From Alphaproteobacteria bacterium (GTDB taxonomy: Bacteria; Pseudomonadota; Alphaproteobacteria; Sphingomonadales; Sphingomonadaceae), in NCBI GenBank assembly GCA_005883305.1, contig VBAC01000001.1, forward strand, positions 620,001 through 684,000: 64,000 bases of DNA. The letters are read 5' to 3'. Under the pieces are notes generated by a model. It saw only the letters and a list, made by a program, of their open reading frames with translations, searched no databases and was not told the DNA's origin. The translations under genes were made by a program, and so were the position numbers. Position 1 is the first letter of the stretch. Each line of letters opens with the position of its first letter. Shown in pieces: positions 29,016 to 37,280 of this stretch.

Positions 29016-29699
29016 ATGAGGGAGTGGTTTCGGCGCCGCTATCTCGACCTGCTTGGGTCGATCTACATCTATAACGAGCATCGCGGCTATACGAGCATCG
29101 ATCGTATCCTCGACGCCGTCCGCAGGCGCACGCCCGAGGACACCGCGTTCATCGCGGCGATCGAGCGCCACCGCGCCGACGAGCGCAAGCATTATGTGAT
29201 GTTCAAGCGCTGGTTCGAGCTTCAGGGCAAGATGCCGCTCGAGGTCGGCCGCACGTGCGGGCATATCGACCGCTTCGTCGAGATCATGTTCCGCCGCGGC
29301 ATCGACGATCTGGACACCGACAAGGTGATCTGTGACGACCGTTTGTTCGAGCGGCTCTGCCGGGTGATCTCGCTCACCGAGAAGCGCGGCTACAAGATGG
29401 TCGAAGTCCTGCTCGACCATCCGATCGTCAAGCGCGACAAGATTCTGATCAAGATCTTCCGGGTGATCGAGAAGGACGAGCCCGGCCATTGGGCCCCCTA
29501 CGATCGCTGGCTGAAGGCGCACGGGCGGCGCGAGCCGAGATGGTGGGAGCGGGCGATCGACTCGTTCATCCATTCGGAATTGCTGGTGCTGAAGCTGCCG
29601 GTCCTCTTCCTCAACCCGCGGCTGAAGCGGCGCACCCAATGGGCCGACGCCGCGGATCCCGCCGAGCCGCTCGCCTCGCCGGTCCGGGCCGCGGCCTGA
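29016..29699 (+). CDS. Ferritin-like (diiron-type) domain protein
   Basis: 227 residues, mostly helical. Glu/His pairs spaced as in ferritin-like four-helix bundles are visible: YNEHRGYTSIDRIL, AIERHRADERKHYVMFKRWF, SLTEKRGYKMVEVLLDHP and VIEKDEPGHWAPYDRW. Iron or diiron binding is inferred from these. The C-terminus has a hydrophobic amphipathic stretch (ELLVLKLPVLFLNP) that may touch the membrane. The substrate is unknown. It is followed 10 bp later by the epimerase gene. Confidence 0.72.
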   Translation: MREWFRRRYLDLLGSIYIYNEHRGYTSIDRILDAVRRRTPEDTAFIAAIERHRADERKHYVMFKRWFELQGKMPLEVGRTCGHIDRFVEIMFRRGIDDLDTDKVICDDRLFERLCRVISLTEKRGYKMVEVLLDHPIVKRDKILIKIFRVIEKDEPGHWAPYDRWLKAHGRREPRWWERAIDSFIHSELLVLKLPVLFLNPRLKRRTQWADAADPAEPLASPVRAAA

Positions 29700-29709
29700 G
29701 CCGGCCGCC

Positions 29710-30657
29710 ATGCGCATCCTCCTGACCGGCTCATCCGGGTGGCTTGGCCGCTTTCTCGCGCCGCGGCTGCGTGCGGTGGGTCATGAGGTGACCGGCCTGG
29801 ACGTCGCGGCGGGCGCGGACACGGCAGTGATCGGATCGGTCGCCGACAAGGCGCTGGTCGAGCGCACGTTCGGCGAGAACGGCATCGAAGCGGTGATTCA
29901 CTCCGGCGCTCTGCACAAGCCGGACATCGTCCGCTACCCCGAAAGCGCGTTCGAGGCGGTCAACGTCGAGGGGACACGAAACCTGCTCGACGCCGCGGTC
30001 GCGGCGGGCAACGACCGCTTCGTCTTTACCTCGACCACTTCGCTGATGATCTCGGAATCGCTCCGCTCCGGCGCGCTCGCGCAAGCCGCCTGGCTCGACG
30101 AGGATTCGCCGCCGGCGCCGCGCAACATTTACGGCCTGACCAAGCTCGCCGCCGAGGCGCTGTGTCGGGAGGCCAACCGCGCCCACGGGCTCGATATCGC
30201 GATTCTGCGCACCGGCCGGTTCTTTCCCGAAGACGACGACACGCATCGCGACCTTTCCGGGCCGAACAGGAAGGCCAACGAGTTCCTGAACCGCCGTCTG
30301 ACCGTGGAGGACGCTGCGGAAGCGCATGTCGTGGCGCTCGACAAGGCGCCGGGCCTCGGCTGCGAGACCTTCATTCTCTCGGCGCCGACGCCGTTCTTGC
30401 GGGAGGAATGCGGGGAGCTGGCGCGCGACGCGCGCGCCGTCATCTCGCGCCATTATCCGGCGGCCGCGGCCCTCTACGCGGAGGCCGGCTGGTCGCTGCC
30501 GGCCCGGATCGACCGGGTTTACGATCCGGCGAAGGCCGAGCGGCGGCTCGGCTTCCGTTGCCGGACGGACTTCGCCGCGATCCTGGCGGCGCTGGCCGGC
30601 GGGCAGCAATTGCCCTTCGTCCACGATCCCTCCTATGTCTCGCCCAAGGAACGCTGA
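29710..30657 (+). CDS. NAD-dependent epimerase/dehydratase (extended SDR)
   Basis: 315 residues. The Rossmann motif GSSGWLGRF (GxxGxxG) lies near residue 7, the active-site YGLTK (YxxxK) around residue 140, and STTS supplies the upstream Ser/Thr. Extended SDRs usually act on nucleotide sugars or sterol-like substrates; this one cannot be assigned. It probably forms an operon with the ferritin-like gene before it and the MBL gene 10 bp after it. Confidence 0.85.
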   Translation: MRILLTGSSGWLGRFLAPRLRAVGHEVTGLDVAAGADTAVIGSVADKALVERTFGENGIEAVIHSGALHKPDIVRYPESAFEAVNVEGTRNLLDAAVAAGNDRFVFTSTTSLMISESLRSGALAQAAWLDEDSPPAPRNIYGLTKLAAEALCREANRAHGLDIAILRTGRFFPEDDDTHRDLSGPNRKANEFLNRRLTVEDAAEAHVVALDKAPGLGCETFILSAPTPFLREECGELARDARAVISRHYPAAAALYAEAGWSLPARIDRVYDPAKAERRLGFRCRTDFAAILAALAGGQQLPFVHDPSYVSPKER

Positions 30658-30667
30658 GGAGGGCAAC

Positions 30668-31492
30668 ATGCTGAAACGGGCATTGGCGATCGTTCTGGGC
30701 TGGGCCACACTGACGGGCATGCAGGCGGCGCCGGCGCCTCGGCTGGAGATGTGGCGGCTCGATTGCGGCGATTTCCAGATCAACGACATCAATGCCTTCA
30801 TGTCGGACACATCGGAATATCCGGCGCGGCCGAAGCGCCTTGTGGGCAGCTGCTACCTCATCAGGCATGGGGACCAGTATTTGCTTTGGGACTCGGGCAT
30901 GCCCGCTGCGCTCGTCGGCCATCCCGACGTCAATCCGACGATGACCGTCAGCTTGCGTTCGAGCATCATCGACCAGCTGGCCCGGATCGGTGTCCGCCCG
31001 GAGCAGGTCGCGATGATCGGCATCAGCCACTATCACGGCGATCATACCGGTCAGGCGCGCGCATTTCCGGGCGCGCGCTTGTTGATGGGCGCAGAGGACA
31101 TCGCCGCGATGCGTACCCGGCCCGCGGAAGGGCAGGCCGATCTCGCTCACTGGTTGAGCGGCGGAGGGCAGGTGACGGAGGTGCGGGGCGATCATGACGT
31201 GTTCGGCGACGGCAGCGTGACGATGCTGGGCCTCCCCGGCCACACGCCCGGCCATCACGGCCTTCTCGTCCGCCTGGCCTCGGGACTAGTCCTGCTCTCC
31301 GGCGACGTCTATCATTTCGCCGAGCAGGTCGCGCATCGCGGCGTGCCGCCGTTCAACACCGATCGCGCCGATTCGCTGGCCTCGATGGACCGGTTCGACC
31401 GGCTCGGGCGGAACCTCCACGCGCGGGTGATCATCCAGCACGAGCCGGCCGACGTCGCCAAGCTGCCCGCTTTTCCGGCCTCGGCGCGGTGA
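30668..31492 (+). CDS. Exported MBL-fold hydrolase, N-acyl homoserine lactonase-like
   Basis: 274 residues. A signal peptide (AIVLGWATLTGMQAAPAPR) precedes an MBL domain with the zinc motif SHYHGDHTGQ (HxHxDH), the later ligand in LPGHTPGHHG and the Asp in LLSGDVYHF. The insertion and order resemble AHL lactonase-like proteins (LWDSGMPAALVG, FNTDRADSLASMDR). Export to the periplasm differs from cytoplasmic AiiA enzymes. The start ATG at 30668 is behind GAGGAGGG. Confidence 0.83.
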   Translation: MLKRALAIVLGWATLTGMQAAPAPRLEMWRLDCGDFQINDINAFMSDTSEYPARPKRLVGSCYLIRHGDQYLLWDSGMPAALVGHPDVNPTMTVSLRSSIIDQLARIGVRPEQVAMIGISHYHGDHTGQARAFPGARLLMGAEDIAAMRTRPAEGQADLAHWLSGGGQVTEVRGDHDVFGDGSVTMLGLPGHTPGHHGLLVRLASGLVLLSGDVYHFAEQVAHRGVPPFNTDRADSLASMDRFDRLGRNLHARVIIQHEPADVAKLPAFPASAR

Positions 31493-31493
31493 C

Positions 31494-31522
31494 TTGTCCT
31501 CTCCGGGCGCATGGGTTATTAT
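31494..31522 (+). promoter_or_regulatory. Promoter of the Phd/VapC operon
   Basis: TTGTCC (31494-31499), 17 bases, then TATTAT (31517-31522). The -35 begins one base after the MBL gene's stop codon. A loose dyad GACCTG ... AGGTC overlaps the start region (31523-31549) and may bind the antitoxin. Confidence 0.6.
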
Positions 31523-31550
31523 GACCTGAAAGCTGGGAAAAGAGGTCAGA

Positions 31551-31814
31551 ATGGACGCTCGCGCCACCGAATTTGGCTCCGCCGAAGCCAAAGCCCGCTT
31601 TTCCGAGCTGCTTGCCAGAGTCGAAGCGGGCGAAACCATCACCATTCGCCGGCATGGCAATGCGATAGCCAAGCTGACGCCGGTCAAACCAGTCCTCAGC
31701 GTTGAGGAGCGGCGGCGAAAGCTCGAAGAGTTTTTCGCCTGGCGTAAGGAGCACGGTCCTCGGCTCCAGCCCGGAGACGATCTGAAGCAATGGATCAACG
31801 AGGGGCGGCCCTGA
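31551..31814 (+). CDS. Phd/YefM-family antitoxin
   Basis: 87 residues. The N-terminal domain is typical of Phd/YefM: TEFGSAEAKARFSELLARVE then GETITIRRHGNAIAKLTP. The C-terminal part (EERRRKLEEFFAWRKEHGPR) would wrap the toxin. As an antitoxin it should also repress the operon. Its stop overlaps the toxin ATG by one base (TGATG). Confidence 0.88.
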   Translation: MDARATEFGSAEAKARFSELLARVEAGETITIRRHGNAIAKLTPVKPVLSVEERRRKLEEFFAWRKEHGPRLQPGDDLKQWINEGRP

Positions 31815-32227
31815 TGGGGGCCGTCGTCGACGCTTCGGTCATTCTCAACTGGTATTTCGAAGATGAAGACGAGGCAGGCACGCTTATTCTGCGCGAACTG
31901 GTTGACCAGAAGATCCTCGTTCCCGTTCACTGGCAAGCTGAGGTAGGCAACGGGATTTTGGTCGCCGAAAGGCGTGGGCGGGCCGCGGCAGCACAGATCA
32001 GCCGGCTGTTCGATCTTCTAGACACGCTTGAAATGGAGGTCGACGAGGATGGCGCGACCGCTGTGTTTGCACGGGTGCTCCCGCTCGCGCGAGCGCACCG
32101 GCTGACCATCTACGACGCGCTCTACCTCGAGCTTGCCGAACGCCGGGGCGTCCCTCTCGCAACGCTCGACAATGCCTTGGCGAAAGCGGCGGCGTCGGTC
32201 GGCATCGCCGTTATCGGAAGGGATTAA
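31814..32227 (+). CDS. vapC: VapC-type PIN-domain toxin
   Basis: 137 residues. The PIN acidic residues are in VVDASVILNWYFEDE (first Asp), VHWQAEVGNGILVAERRG (Glu), LTIYDALYLELAERRGVPL (Asp) and LATLDNALAKAA (Asp). PIN toxins cleave RNA, often tRNA or 23S rRNA; the target is unknown. The ATG at 31814, overlapping the antitoxin stop, is preferred to an ATG 24 bases upstream inside the antitoxin. Confidence 0.9.
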   Translation: MGAVVDASVILNWYFEDEDEAGTLILRELVDQKILVPVHWQAEVGNGILVAERRGRAAAAQISRLFDLLDTLEMEVDEDGATAVFARVLPLARAHRLTIYDALYLELAERRGVPLATLDNALAKAAASVGIAVIGRD

Positions 32228-32228
32228 C

Positions 32229-33227
32229 ATGAAAGCCTTGCTTTCCCGTGCGCCGGGCGGTCCCGCCACGCTCGAATTGGCGGAAATCGACGATCCCGTT
32301 GCCGCACCGGGCCAGCTGCTCGTCCGGGTCAAGGCCTGCGCGATCAACTATCCCGACGTGCTGATCATCGAGGACAAATACCAGTTCCGGCCCGAGCGGC
32401 CCTTCGCCCCGGGCGGGGAGATCGCCGGGACCGTCGAGGCCGTCGGGGAGGGCGTCTCCGGCTGGCGGGAGGGCGACAGGATCATCGCCATGCTCGGCCA
32501 TGGCGGGCTTGCCGAGAAGGTCGCGGTGCCGGCCGCGACAGCACTTCGGCTGCCCGAGGGGCGCAGCTTCGAGGAAGGATCGGGCCTGATCCTGACCTAT
32601 GGCACCACCATCCACGCCTTGCTCGACCGCGGCCGGATCAGGGAAGGGGAGACCCTTCTCGTGCTCGGCGCGGCAGGGGGCGTCGGCATTGCGGCGATCG
32701 AGCTCGGCAAGGCCTTCGGAGCGCGCGTGGTCGCTGCCGTCTCCTCGGAGGAGAAAGCCGAAGCGGCGCGTGAGGCGGGGGCGGACTCGACGATCGTCTA
32801 TCCGCGCGGCCCGTTCGACAAGGAGGGGAGCAAGGCCCTCGCGCAGCAATTCAAGGATGCTGTGGGGCCGGGGGGCGCCGACCTGATCTACGATCCCGTC
32901 GGCGGCGATTATACCGAGGCGGCGCTTCGAGCGATCGCATGGGAGGGGCGGCTGCTTGTGGTCGGCTTCCCCGCCGGCATCCCGAAGCTTCCGCTCAACC
33001 TCACCTTGCTCAAGAGCTGCGACGTTCGCGGAGTCTTCTGGGGCGCCTTCGCCGCGCGCGATCCCGCCGCCAATGCGGCGCACGTGCAGACCCTGTTCCG
33101 CCTGTGGGAGGAGGGCAGGATTTCCCCCCGGATCAGCCGCACCTGGCCGCTCGCGCGGGGCGGCGAGGCGATCGCTCACATGGCCGCGCGCCAAGCGGTG
33201 GGCAAGCTGGTCGTGACGATGGAGTGA
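32229..33227 (+). CDS. NADPH:quinone oxidoreductase-like zinc-independent MDR protein
   Basis: 332 residues. The MDR fold is recognisable from the N-terminal GroES-like part (VRVKACAINYPDVLIIEDKY, FAPGGEIAGTVEAVGEGV) and the NAD(P)-binding LVLGAAGGVGIAAIELGKA. The catalytic zinc ligands of alcohol dehydrogenases are absent, as in quinone reductases. It starts 1 bp after the vapC stop, though its function is unrelated. Confidence 0.88.
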   Translation: MKALLSRAPGGPATLELAEIDDPVAAPGQLLVRVKACAINYPDVLIIEDKYQFRPERPFAPGGEIAGTVEAVGEGVSGWREGDRIIAMLGHGGLAEKVAVPAATALRLPEGRSFEEGSGLILTYGTTIHALLDRGRIREGETLLVLGAAGGVGIAAIELGKAFGARVVAAVSSEEKAEAAREAGADSTIVYPRGPFDKEGSKALAQQFKDAVGPGGADLIYDPVGGDYTEAALRAIAWEGRLLVVGFPAGIPKLPLNLTLLKSCDVRGVFWGAFAARDPAANAAHVQTLFRLWEEGRISPRISRTWPLARGGEAIAHMAARQAVGKLVVTME

Positions 33228-33232
33228 TTTTT

Positions 33233-33355
33233 CCTCTCCTCGATTTCGAGGGGAGGGGGACCAGGCGAAGCCTGGTGGAGGGGCCTCTCGCCCCGGAAGG
33301 GGGCCCCCTTCACCGCACGTCGTGCGGTCCCCCTCCCCTGCAAATGCAGGGGAGG
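33233..33355. repeat. MITE-like inverted repeat (CCTCCCC family), copy 2
   Basis: Ends CCTCTCCTCGATTTCGAGGGG and the facing CCCCTCCCCTGCAAATGCAG-GGGAGG, with internal GGTGGAGGGGCC and GCGGTCCCCCTCCCC blocks as in the other copies. It begins 6 bp after the quinone oxidoreductase stop and leaves about 65 bp before the DUF1476 gene, enough for a promoter. Confidence 0.85.
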
Positions 33356-33419
33356 ATCGGTTGCGCCCATCCTTGCCGCGGCCTATCTGGAGCGCGAACC
33401 CTCAGCAGCTAGGACCGCC

Positions 33420-33746
33420 ATGACCCAGTTCGACGACCGCGAGAAGGCATTCGAGAATATGTATGCCCGCGATCAGGAAATGCAGTTCAAGATCGTCGCT
33501 CGGCGCAACCGCCTGCTCGGCCAGTGGGCCGCGAAGAAGATGGGGCTGACCGAGGCCGAGGCCGACGCCTATGCAAGGGACGTGATCCGCTCCGACTTCG
33601 AGGAGGCGGGCGATCACGACGTGGTGCGCAAGCTCCTCGGCGATCTGACCTCGGCGGGCGTCGAGATCGACGAGGCCGCCATCCGCGCCGCGCTCGACCA
33701 CAAGACGGTCGAGGCCCGCCGCCACTTCATCGAGGCCCAGGGCTGA
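33420..33746 (+). CDS. DUF1476 protein (F1-ATPase zeta-subunit type inhibitor)
   Basis: 108 residues. The N-terminal FDDREKAFENMYARDQEMQF and the all-helical remainder match the DUF1476 family, known in Paracoccus as the zeta subunit that blocks reverse rotation of the F1-ATPase. The inhibitory segment is the N-terminal helix. The stop overlaps the bolA start by one base (TGATG). Confidence 0.92.
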   Translation: MTQFDDREKAFENMYARDQEMQFKIVARRNRLLGQWAAKKMGLTEAEADAYARDVIRSDFEEAGDHDVVRKLLGDLTSAGVEIDEAAIRAALDHKTVEARRHFIEAQG

Positions 33747-33979
33747 TGCCCATGCCGGCTGAACAGATCGAGACGCTGATCCGCGAGGGCATTCCCGACG
33801 CGCGGGTGGAGATCGTCGATCTGGCCGGCGACGGCGATCATTACGAGGCGCGGGTCGTGTCCGAGAGCTTTCGCGGCCTGCCGCTCGTCCGCCAGCACCA
33901 GCGCGTCTATCAGGCGCTCGGCGGGCGGATGGGGACCGAGCTGCACGCGCTGAAGCTCAGCACCGCCGCGCCCGAATAA
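33746..33979 (+). CDS. BolA-family protein
   Basis: 77 residues, short BolA type. Family features: IETLIREGIPDARVEIVDLA, DHYEARVVSESFRGLPLVRQ with the conserved His, and HQRVYQALGGRMGTELHALK. BolA proteins of this kind bind monothiol glutaredoxins and help in iron-sulfur delivery or iron sensing. grxD follows by 11 bp, so the partner pair is cotranscribed. Confidence 0.93.
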   Translation: MPMPAEQIETLIREGIPDARVEIVDLAGDGDHYEARVVSESFRGLPLVRQHQRVYQALGGRMGTELHALKLSTAAPE

Positions 33980-33990
33980 GGAGCTACACC

Positions 33991-34317
33991 ATGACCGACG
34001 TCCGCGAGCGCATCGACGCCATTGTAAAGAAAAACGACATCGTCCTGTTCATGAAGGGCACGCCGCTCTTCCCGCAATGCGGCTTCTCCAGCCGGGCGGT
34101 CGCGATCCTCGATCATCTCGGCGTGAAGTTCGATACCGTCGACGTGCTCCAGGACCCGGAGATCCGCCAGGGCATCAAGGATTATTCGGACTGGCCGACC
34201 GTGCCCCAGCTCTACCTCAAGGGCGAATTCGTCGGCGGCTCCGACATCATGATGGAAATGTACGAGGCCGGCGAGCTCCAGCAGCTGGTCGAGGAGAAGC
34301 AGGTCGCCCGCGCCTGA
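33991..34317 (+). CDS. grxD: Monothiol glutaredoxin Grx4/GrxD
   Basis: 108 residues. The active site is CGFS in FPQCGFSSRAVAILD. Glutathione-binding residues appear in MKGTPLFPQCGFS and WPTVPQLYLKGEFVGGSDIM. It carries bridging 2Fe-2S clusters, alone or with BolA. RBS: AAGGAG before the ATG at 33991. Confidence 0.96.
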   Translation: MTDVRERIDAIVKKNDIVLFMKGTPLFPQCGFSSRAVAILDHLGVKFDTVDVLQDPEIRQGIKDYSDWPTVPQLYLKGEFVGGSDIMMEMYEAGELQQLVEEKQVARA

Positions 34318-34358
34318 GGCGGCCTTCGCCGGCGCCGTGAGGTTTCGCCAAAAGGAAA

Positions 34359-34397
34359 GGGCGGGCAGCGCGACCGGAAAGTGCGCCAGGCCCGCCC
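34359..34397. other. Strong hairpin downstream of grxD
   Basis: GGGCGGGC (34359-34366) pairs with GCCCGCCC (34390-34397), with an inner GCGC/GCGC pair. No T run follows on the plus strand, so it is a possible 3' stabiliser or factor-dependent end for the DUF1476-bolA-grxD message. The rest of the 285-bp spacer holds only the BlaI operator. Confidence 0.5.
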
Positions 34398-34566
34398 TCG
34401 AGAGTGGAACCGTGTGGACGCATCTATCCTTTCACTCTCCGTGCCAGAGCGCGAAAAGCGCGGAATTCCGTCATTCTCCACGGTGAACGGGAATTAACCA
34501 GCCACCCTCGATGTAAAGCGGGCCGACAGACTGGGCTGTCGTTCATATTCCATTCAGCACCGGAAT

Positions 34567-34582
34567 GACTACTCGTGTAGTC
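34567..34582. promoter_or_regulatory. BlaI/MecI-type operator
   Basis: GACTAC-TCGT-GTAGTC is a perfect 6-bp-arm dyad 20 bp ahead of the repressor start. BlaI, MecI and CopY proteins bind dyads built on ACTACA/TGTAGT-like half-sites, so this is most likely the autoregulatory operator. Confidence 0.72.
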
Positions 34583-34602
34583 ACACATCGGGAGCGATCG
34601 GA

Positions 34603-34968
34603 ATGGAGCGGATCGGCGAGGCCGAATATGCGGTGATGGAGGTGCTCTGGAAGGACGCGCCACTGACCGCCGCGGAGGTCGCCGAGCGAGTCCCCGGCGA
34701 GCGCGGCTGGAGCATCCGCACGGTCAAGACGATGCTCGCCCGGCTGCTGGCCAAGAACGTCCTCACCCACGAGGAGGACGGACGCCGCTACCTCTACCGC
34801 CCTGCCATCGCGCGCGCCGATTATGTCGCTCAGGAATCGGGCCGGCTGATCGACCGCATGTTCGGCGGGCGGGTCACGCCGCTGGTCGCCCATCTCGCCG
34901 AGCGGGACCGGCTGAGCGAGGCGGACATCGCCGAGATCGAGGCGCTGTTGAAGGCGCTCAAGTCGTGA
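34603..34968 (+). CDS. BlaI/MecI/CopY-family transcriptional repressor
   Basis: 121 residues. A winged-helix domain (residues 1-75: GEAEYAVMEVLWKDAPLTAA, RTVKTMLARLLAKNVLTHEE, RRYLYRPAI) is followed by a dimerisation helix (ESGRLIDRMFGGRVTPLVAH). In the family, a partner M56 peptidase inactivates the repressor after signal detection. The stop overlaps the peptidase GTG (GTGA). Confidence 0.93.
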   Translation: MERIGEAEYAVMEVLWKDAPLTAAEVAERVPGERGWSIRTVKTMLARLLAKNVLTHEEDGRRYLYRPAIARADYVAQESGRLIDRMFGGRVTPLVAHLAERDRLSEADIAEIEALLKALKS

Positions 34969-36377
34969 CCGGCTGGTTCTTCGCCAATCTCGGCTGGGCA
35001 AGCCTCGTCATGCTGCTGGTCCTGGCGGTCCGCCGGCCGGTCGCGGCCTGGTTCGGCGCCGGCGCCGCCTATGCCTTGTGGCTTCTGCCGGCGCTTCGGC
35101 TGGTCGTTCCGCCTTTGCCGTCCTTCGCGCCGGACCTGCCCGCGCTCGCGCCGCCGGAGACATTGATCGTCTGGGCCGGCGACGCCTCGCCGCTCCCCGG
35201 CGCCTCCGGCCCTTCGCCCTGGATGCCGATGGCGATCGGCCTGTGGGCCGCCGGGGCGCTCGCCTTGCTCGCCTGGCAATTCCTCGCCTACCTGCGCTTC
35301 CGCGCCGAGATCGACGGCAGCGCGCGCCCGCTCGGCCTGCATCGCGGGCTCCAACTGATCGAGAGCGCCGCGGTGCAGGGCCCCGTCGCTCTGGGCCTCC
35401 TCGATCGGCGGATCGTCGTGCCGCCCGATTTCGGTGCCCGCTACACGGCCGAGGAGCAGCGCCTGGCGCTCGATCACGAGGCGATCCATCACCACCGCGG
35501 CGACCTGTGGTGGAACCATCTCGGACTGCTGGTGCTCGCCGCCAACTGGTTCAACCCGGTCGCATGGCTCGCCTTCCGCGCCTTCCGCGCCGACCAGGAG
35601 CTGGCCTGCGACGCCGCGGTCGCCGCCTCCGCAACGCCCGACGCCCGGCTCGATTACGCCCGGGCGCTGATCAAATCCGCGAGCCGGCCGGGGCTCATCG
35701 CCACCTGCCCGCTCAACCATGCAGACCAACTGAAACGGAGATTGAAGATGATGAAGACCCACAAAGCGAGCCGGCTGCGCCTGCTTGGCGGCGCGGCGGC
35801 CGTAGGGAGCCTCGCCGCGATCAGCCTCGCGCTGGGTGCTCCGGGCCTCGCCGCGGAGCAGACGGCCCCGCAGGCCGCGCCCGGGCAGGGCGAAGCCGCG
35901 CCGCCGGCCGAGCGGCGCGAGGAGCGCGTCATCGTCCACCGTATCGAGCATGGCGATCGTGCCCCGGGCGCCGCCTCCGGGACCCACGCCGACGGCGACC
36001 ATCACGAGCGCCGGATCGTCATCATGACCGACGATCATGATCGCGCAGGCGGCCATGCGGCCCAGGGCGATCATCCGCAGGTCCACACCTTCACCCTGCA
36101 CCGGGGCGAAGGCGGCGACTCGGCCGGCATCCATGCCGAACATATGGCGATGGCGGACTGCGCCGGCGGCCAGGCGACCGAAGTCAACGAAGGCGACGCC
36201 CACGACCGCACTCGGGTCGTGCTCTGCAGCCGCGGCAACGCCACTCCGGCCGAGCGCGCCGAGCGGCTCCAGAGCGCTCGCCACCGGCTGGCCGGAAACA
36301 GCGAGCTCAGCGCCGAGGCCAAGGCGCGGGTCACCGCCGCGCTCGACCGCGAGATCGCCCGGCTGAGGGGCCAATAA
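34965..36377 (+). CDS. BlaR1-like M56 family membrane metallopeptidase
   Basis: 470 residues. Membrane helices at the N-terminus (residues 1-110) precede the gluzincin motif LDHEAIHHHRGDLWWNHLGL (HExxH) and VLAANWFNPVAWLAFRAFR, with the third ligand in DQELACDAAVA. A single helix at about 265-285 leads to an external region. In true BlaR1 this is a penicillin-binding domain; here it is about 180 residues rich in His and Asp with no SxxK motif, so it cannot sense beta-lactams by acylation. Confidence 0.88.
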   Translation: MTGWFFANLGWASLVMLLVLAVRRPVAAWFGAGAAYALWLLPALRLVVPPLPSFAPDLPALAPPETLIVWAGDASPLPGASGPSPWMPMAIGLWAAGALALLAWQFLAYLRFRAEIDGSARPLGLHRGLQLIESAAVQGPVALGLLDRRIVVPPDFGARYTAEEQRLALDHEAIHHHRGDLWWNHLGLLVLAANWFNPVAWLAFRAFRADQELACDAAVAASATPDARLDYARALIKSASRPGLIATCPLNHADQLKRRLKMMKTHKASRLRLLGGAAAVGSLAAISLALGAPGLAAEQTAPQAAPGQGEAAPPAERREERVIVHRIEHGDRAPGAASGTHADGDHHERRIVIMTDDHDRAGGHAAQGDHPQVHTFTLHRGEGGDSAGIHAEHMAMADCAGGQATEVNEGDAHDRTRVVLCSRGNATPAERAERLQSARHRLAGNSELSAEAKARVTAALDREIARLRGQ

Positions 36378-36413
36378 AGCCGCCGCCTTCACTTCCATGG
36401 CCGGCAGTGCCAC

Positions 36414-37280
36414 ATGCCGGCCATGGAGGATTTTCCGACGGGAATTGTCGAACAGGCCGGGCCGGGCGTTCGCCGCGTTCTGGCGCCCAATCCGTCGCCC
36501 TTCACCTATACCGGCACGCAGACCTATATCGTCGGCGCCGGTCCCGTGGCGGTCATCGATCCCGGACCCGATTCGCCCGAGCATGTCGCGGCGCTGACGG
36601 CAGCGGTCGGCGGGGCCGAGGTGGTCGCCATCCTCTGTACCCACACCCACCGCGACCACAGCCCGGCGAGCCGCGCCCTGGCCGCCGCGACCGGCGCTCC
36701 GATCGTTGGCTGCGCCCCGCTCGCGCTCGAGGACGACGGCCCGCGCGCGGACGCGGCGTTCGATTTCGATTATCGGCCGGATCGGGTGCTCGCCGACGGC
36801 GAGACCCTGAATGGCGACGGCTGGACTCTGCGCGCGGTCGCCACCCCGGGCCACACCTCCAACCATCTCTGCTTCGCGCTCGAAGGATCGGGCGTGCTCT
36901 TCACCGGCGACCATGTCATGGGCTGGTCGACGACGGTCATCGCCCCGCCCGACGGCGACATGGCCGCCTACATGAAGAGCCTCGACCTGCTCCTGGCCCG
37001 GGACGACCGGATCTATTTTCCCGCCCACGGCCCGGCGGTCGAGAAGCCCAAGGCGCACGTGCGCGCCCTGATCGTCCACCGCCGGATGCGCGAGAAGCAG
37101 ATCACGAAGCTGCTGGGCCAAGGGGAGGGGCGGATCCCGGCGATGGTCGAGGCGATGTATGCCGGCACCGATCCGAGGCTCTATCCCGCCGCCGGCCGCT
37201 CGGTTCTCGCCCATTTGATCGACATGGAGGCGCGCGGCCTGGTCCGCACCGAGGAGGGGCGATGGACTCTCGCCGCCTGA
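36414..37280 (+). CDS. MBL-fold hydrolase (LACTB2/glyoxalase II-like)
   Basis: 288 residues, cytoplasmic (no signal peptide). Zinc ligands: CTHTHRDHSPASRAL (HxHxDH), VATPGHTSNHLCFAL, FTGDHVMGW and the final His in YFPAHGPAVEKPK. A C-terminal helical winged extension (HRRMREKQITKLL ... YPAAGRSVLAHLIDMEARGL) matches LACTB2-like proteins, some of which are ribonucleases. Its place after BlaI/BlaR invites a resistance reading, but the lack of export argues against a periplasmic lactamase. Confidence 0.87.
   Translation: MPAMEDFPTGIVEQAGPGVRRVLAPNPSPFTYTGTQTYIVGAGPVAVIDPGPDSPEHVAALTAAVGGAEVVAILCTHTHRDHSPASRALAAATGAPIVGCAPLALEDDGPRADAAFDFDYRPDRVLADGETLNGDGWTLRAVATPGHTSNHLCFALEGSGVLFTGDHVMGWSTTVIAPPDGDMAAYMKSLDLLLARDDRIYFPAHGPAVEKPKAHVRALIVHRRMREKQITKLLGQGEGRIPAMVEAMYAGTDPRLYPAAGRSVLAHLIDMEARGLVRTEEGRWTLAA

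Noticed and set aside
36414-37280. MBL gene after blaR as a class B beta-lactamase
   Set aside because: No signal peptide, and the C-terminal helical extension matches LACTB2-like hydrolases.
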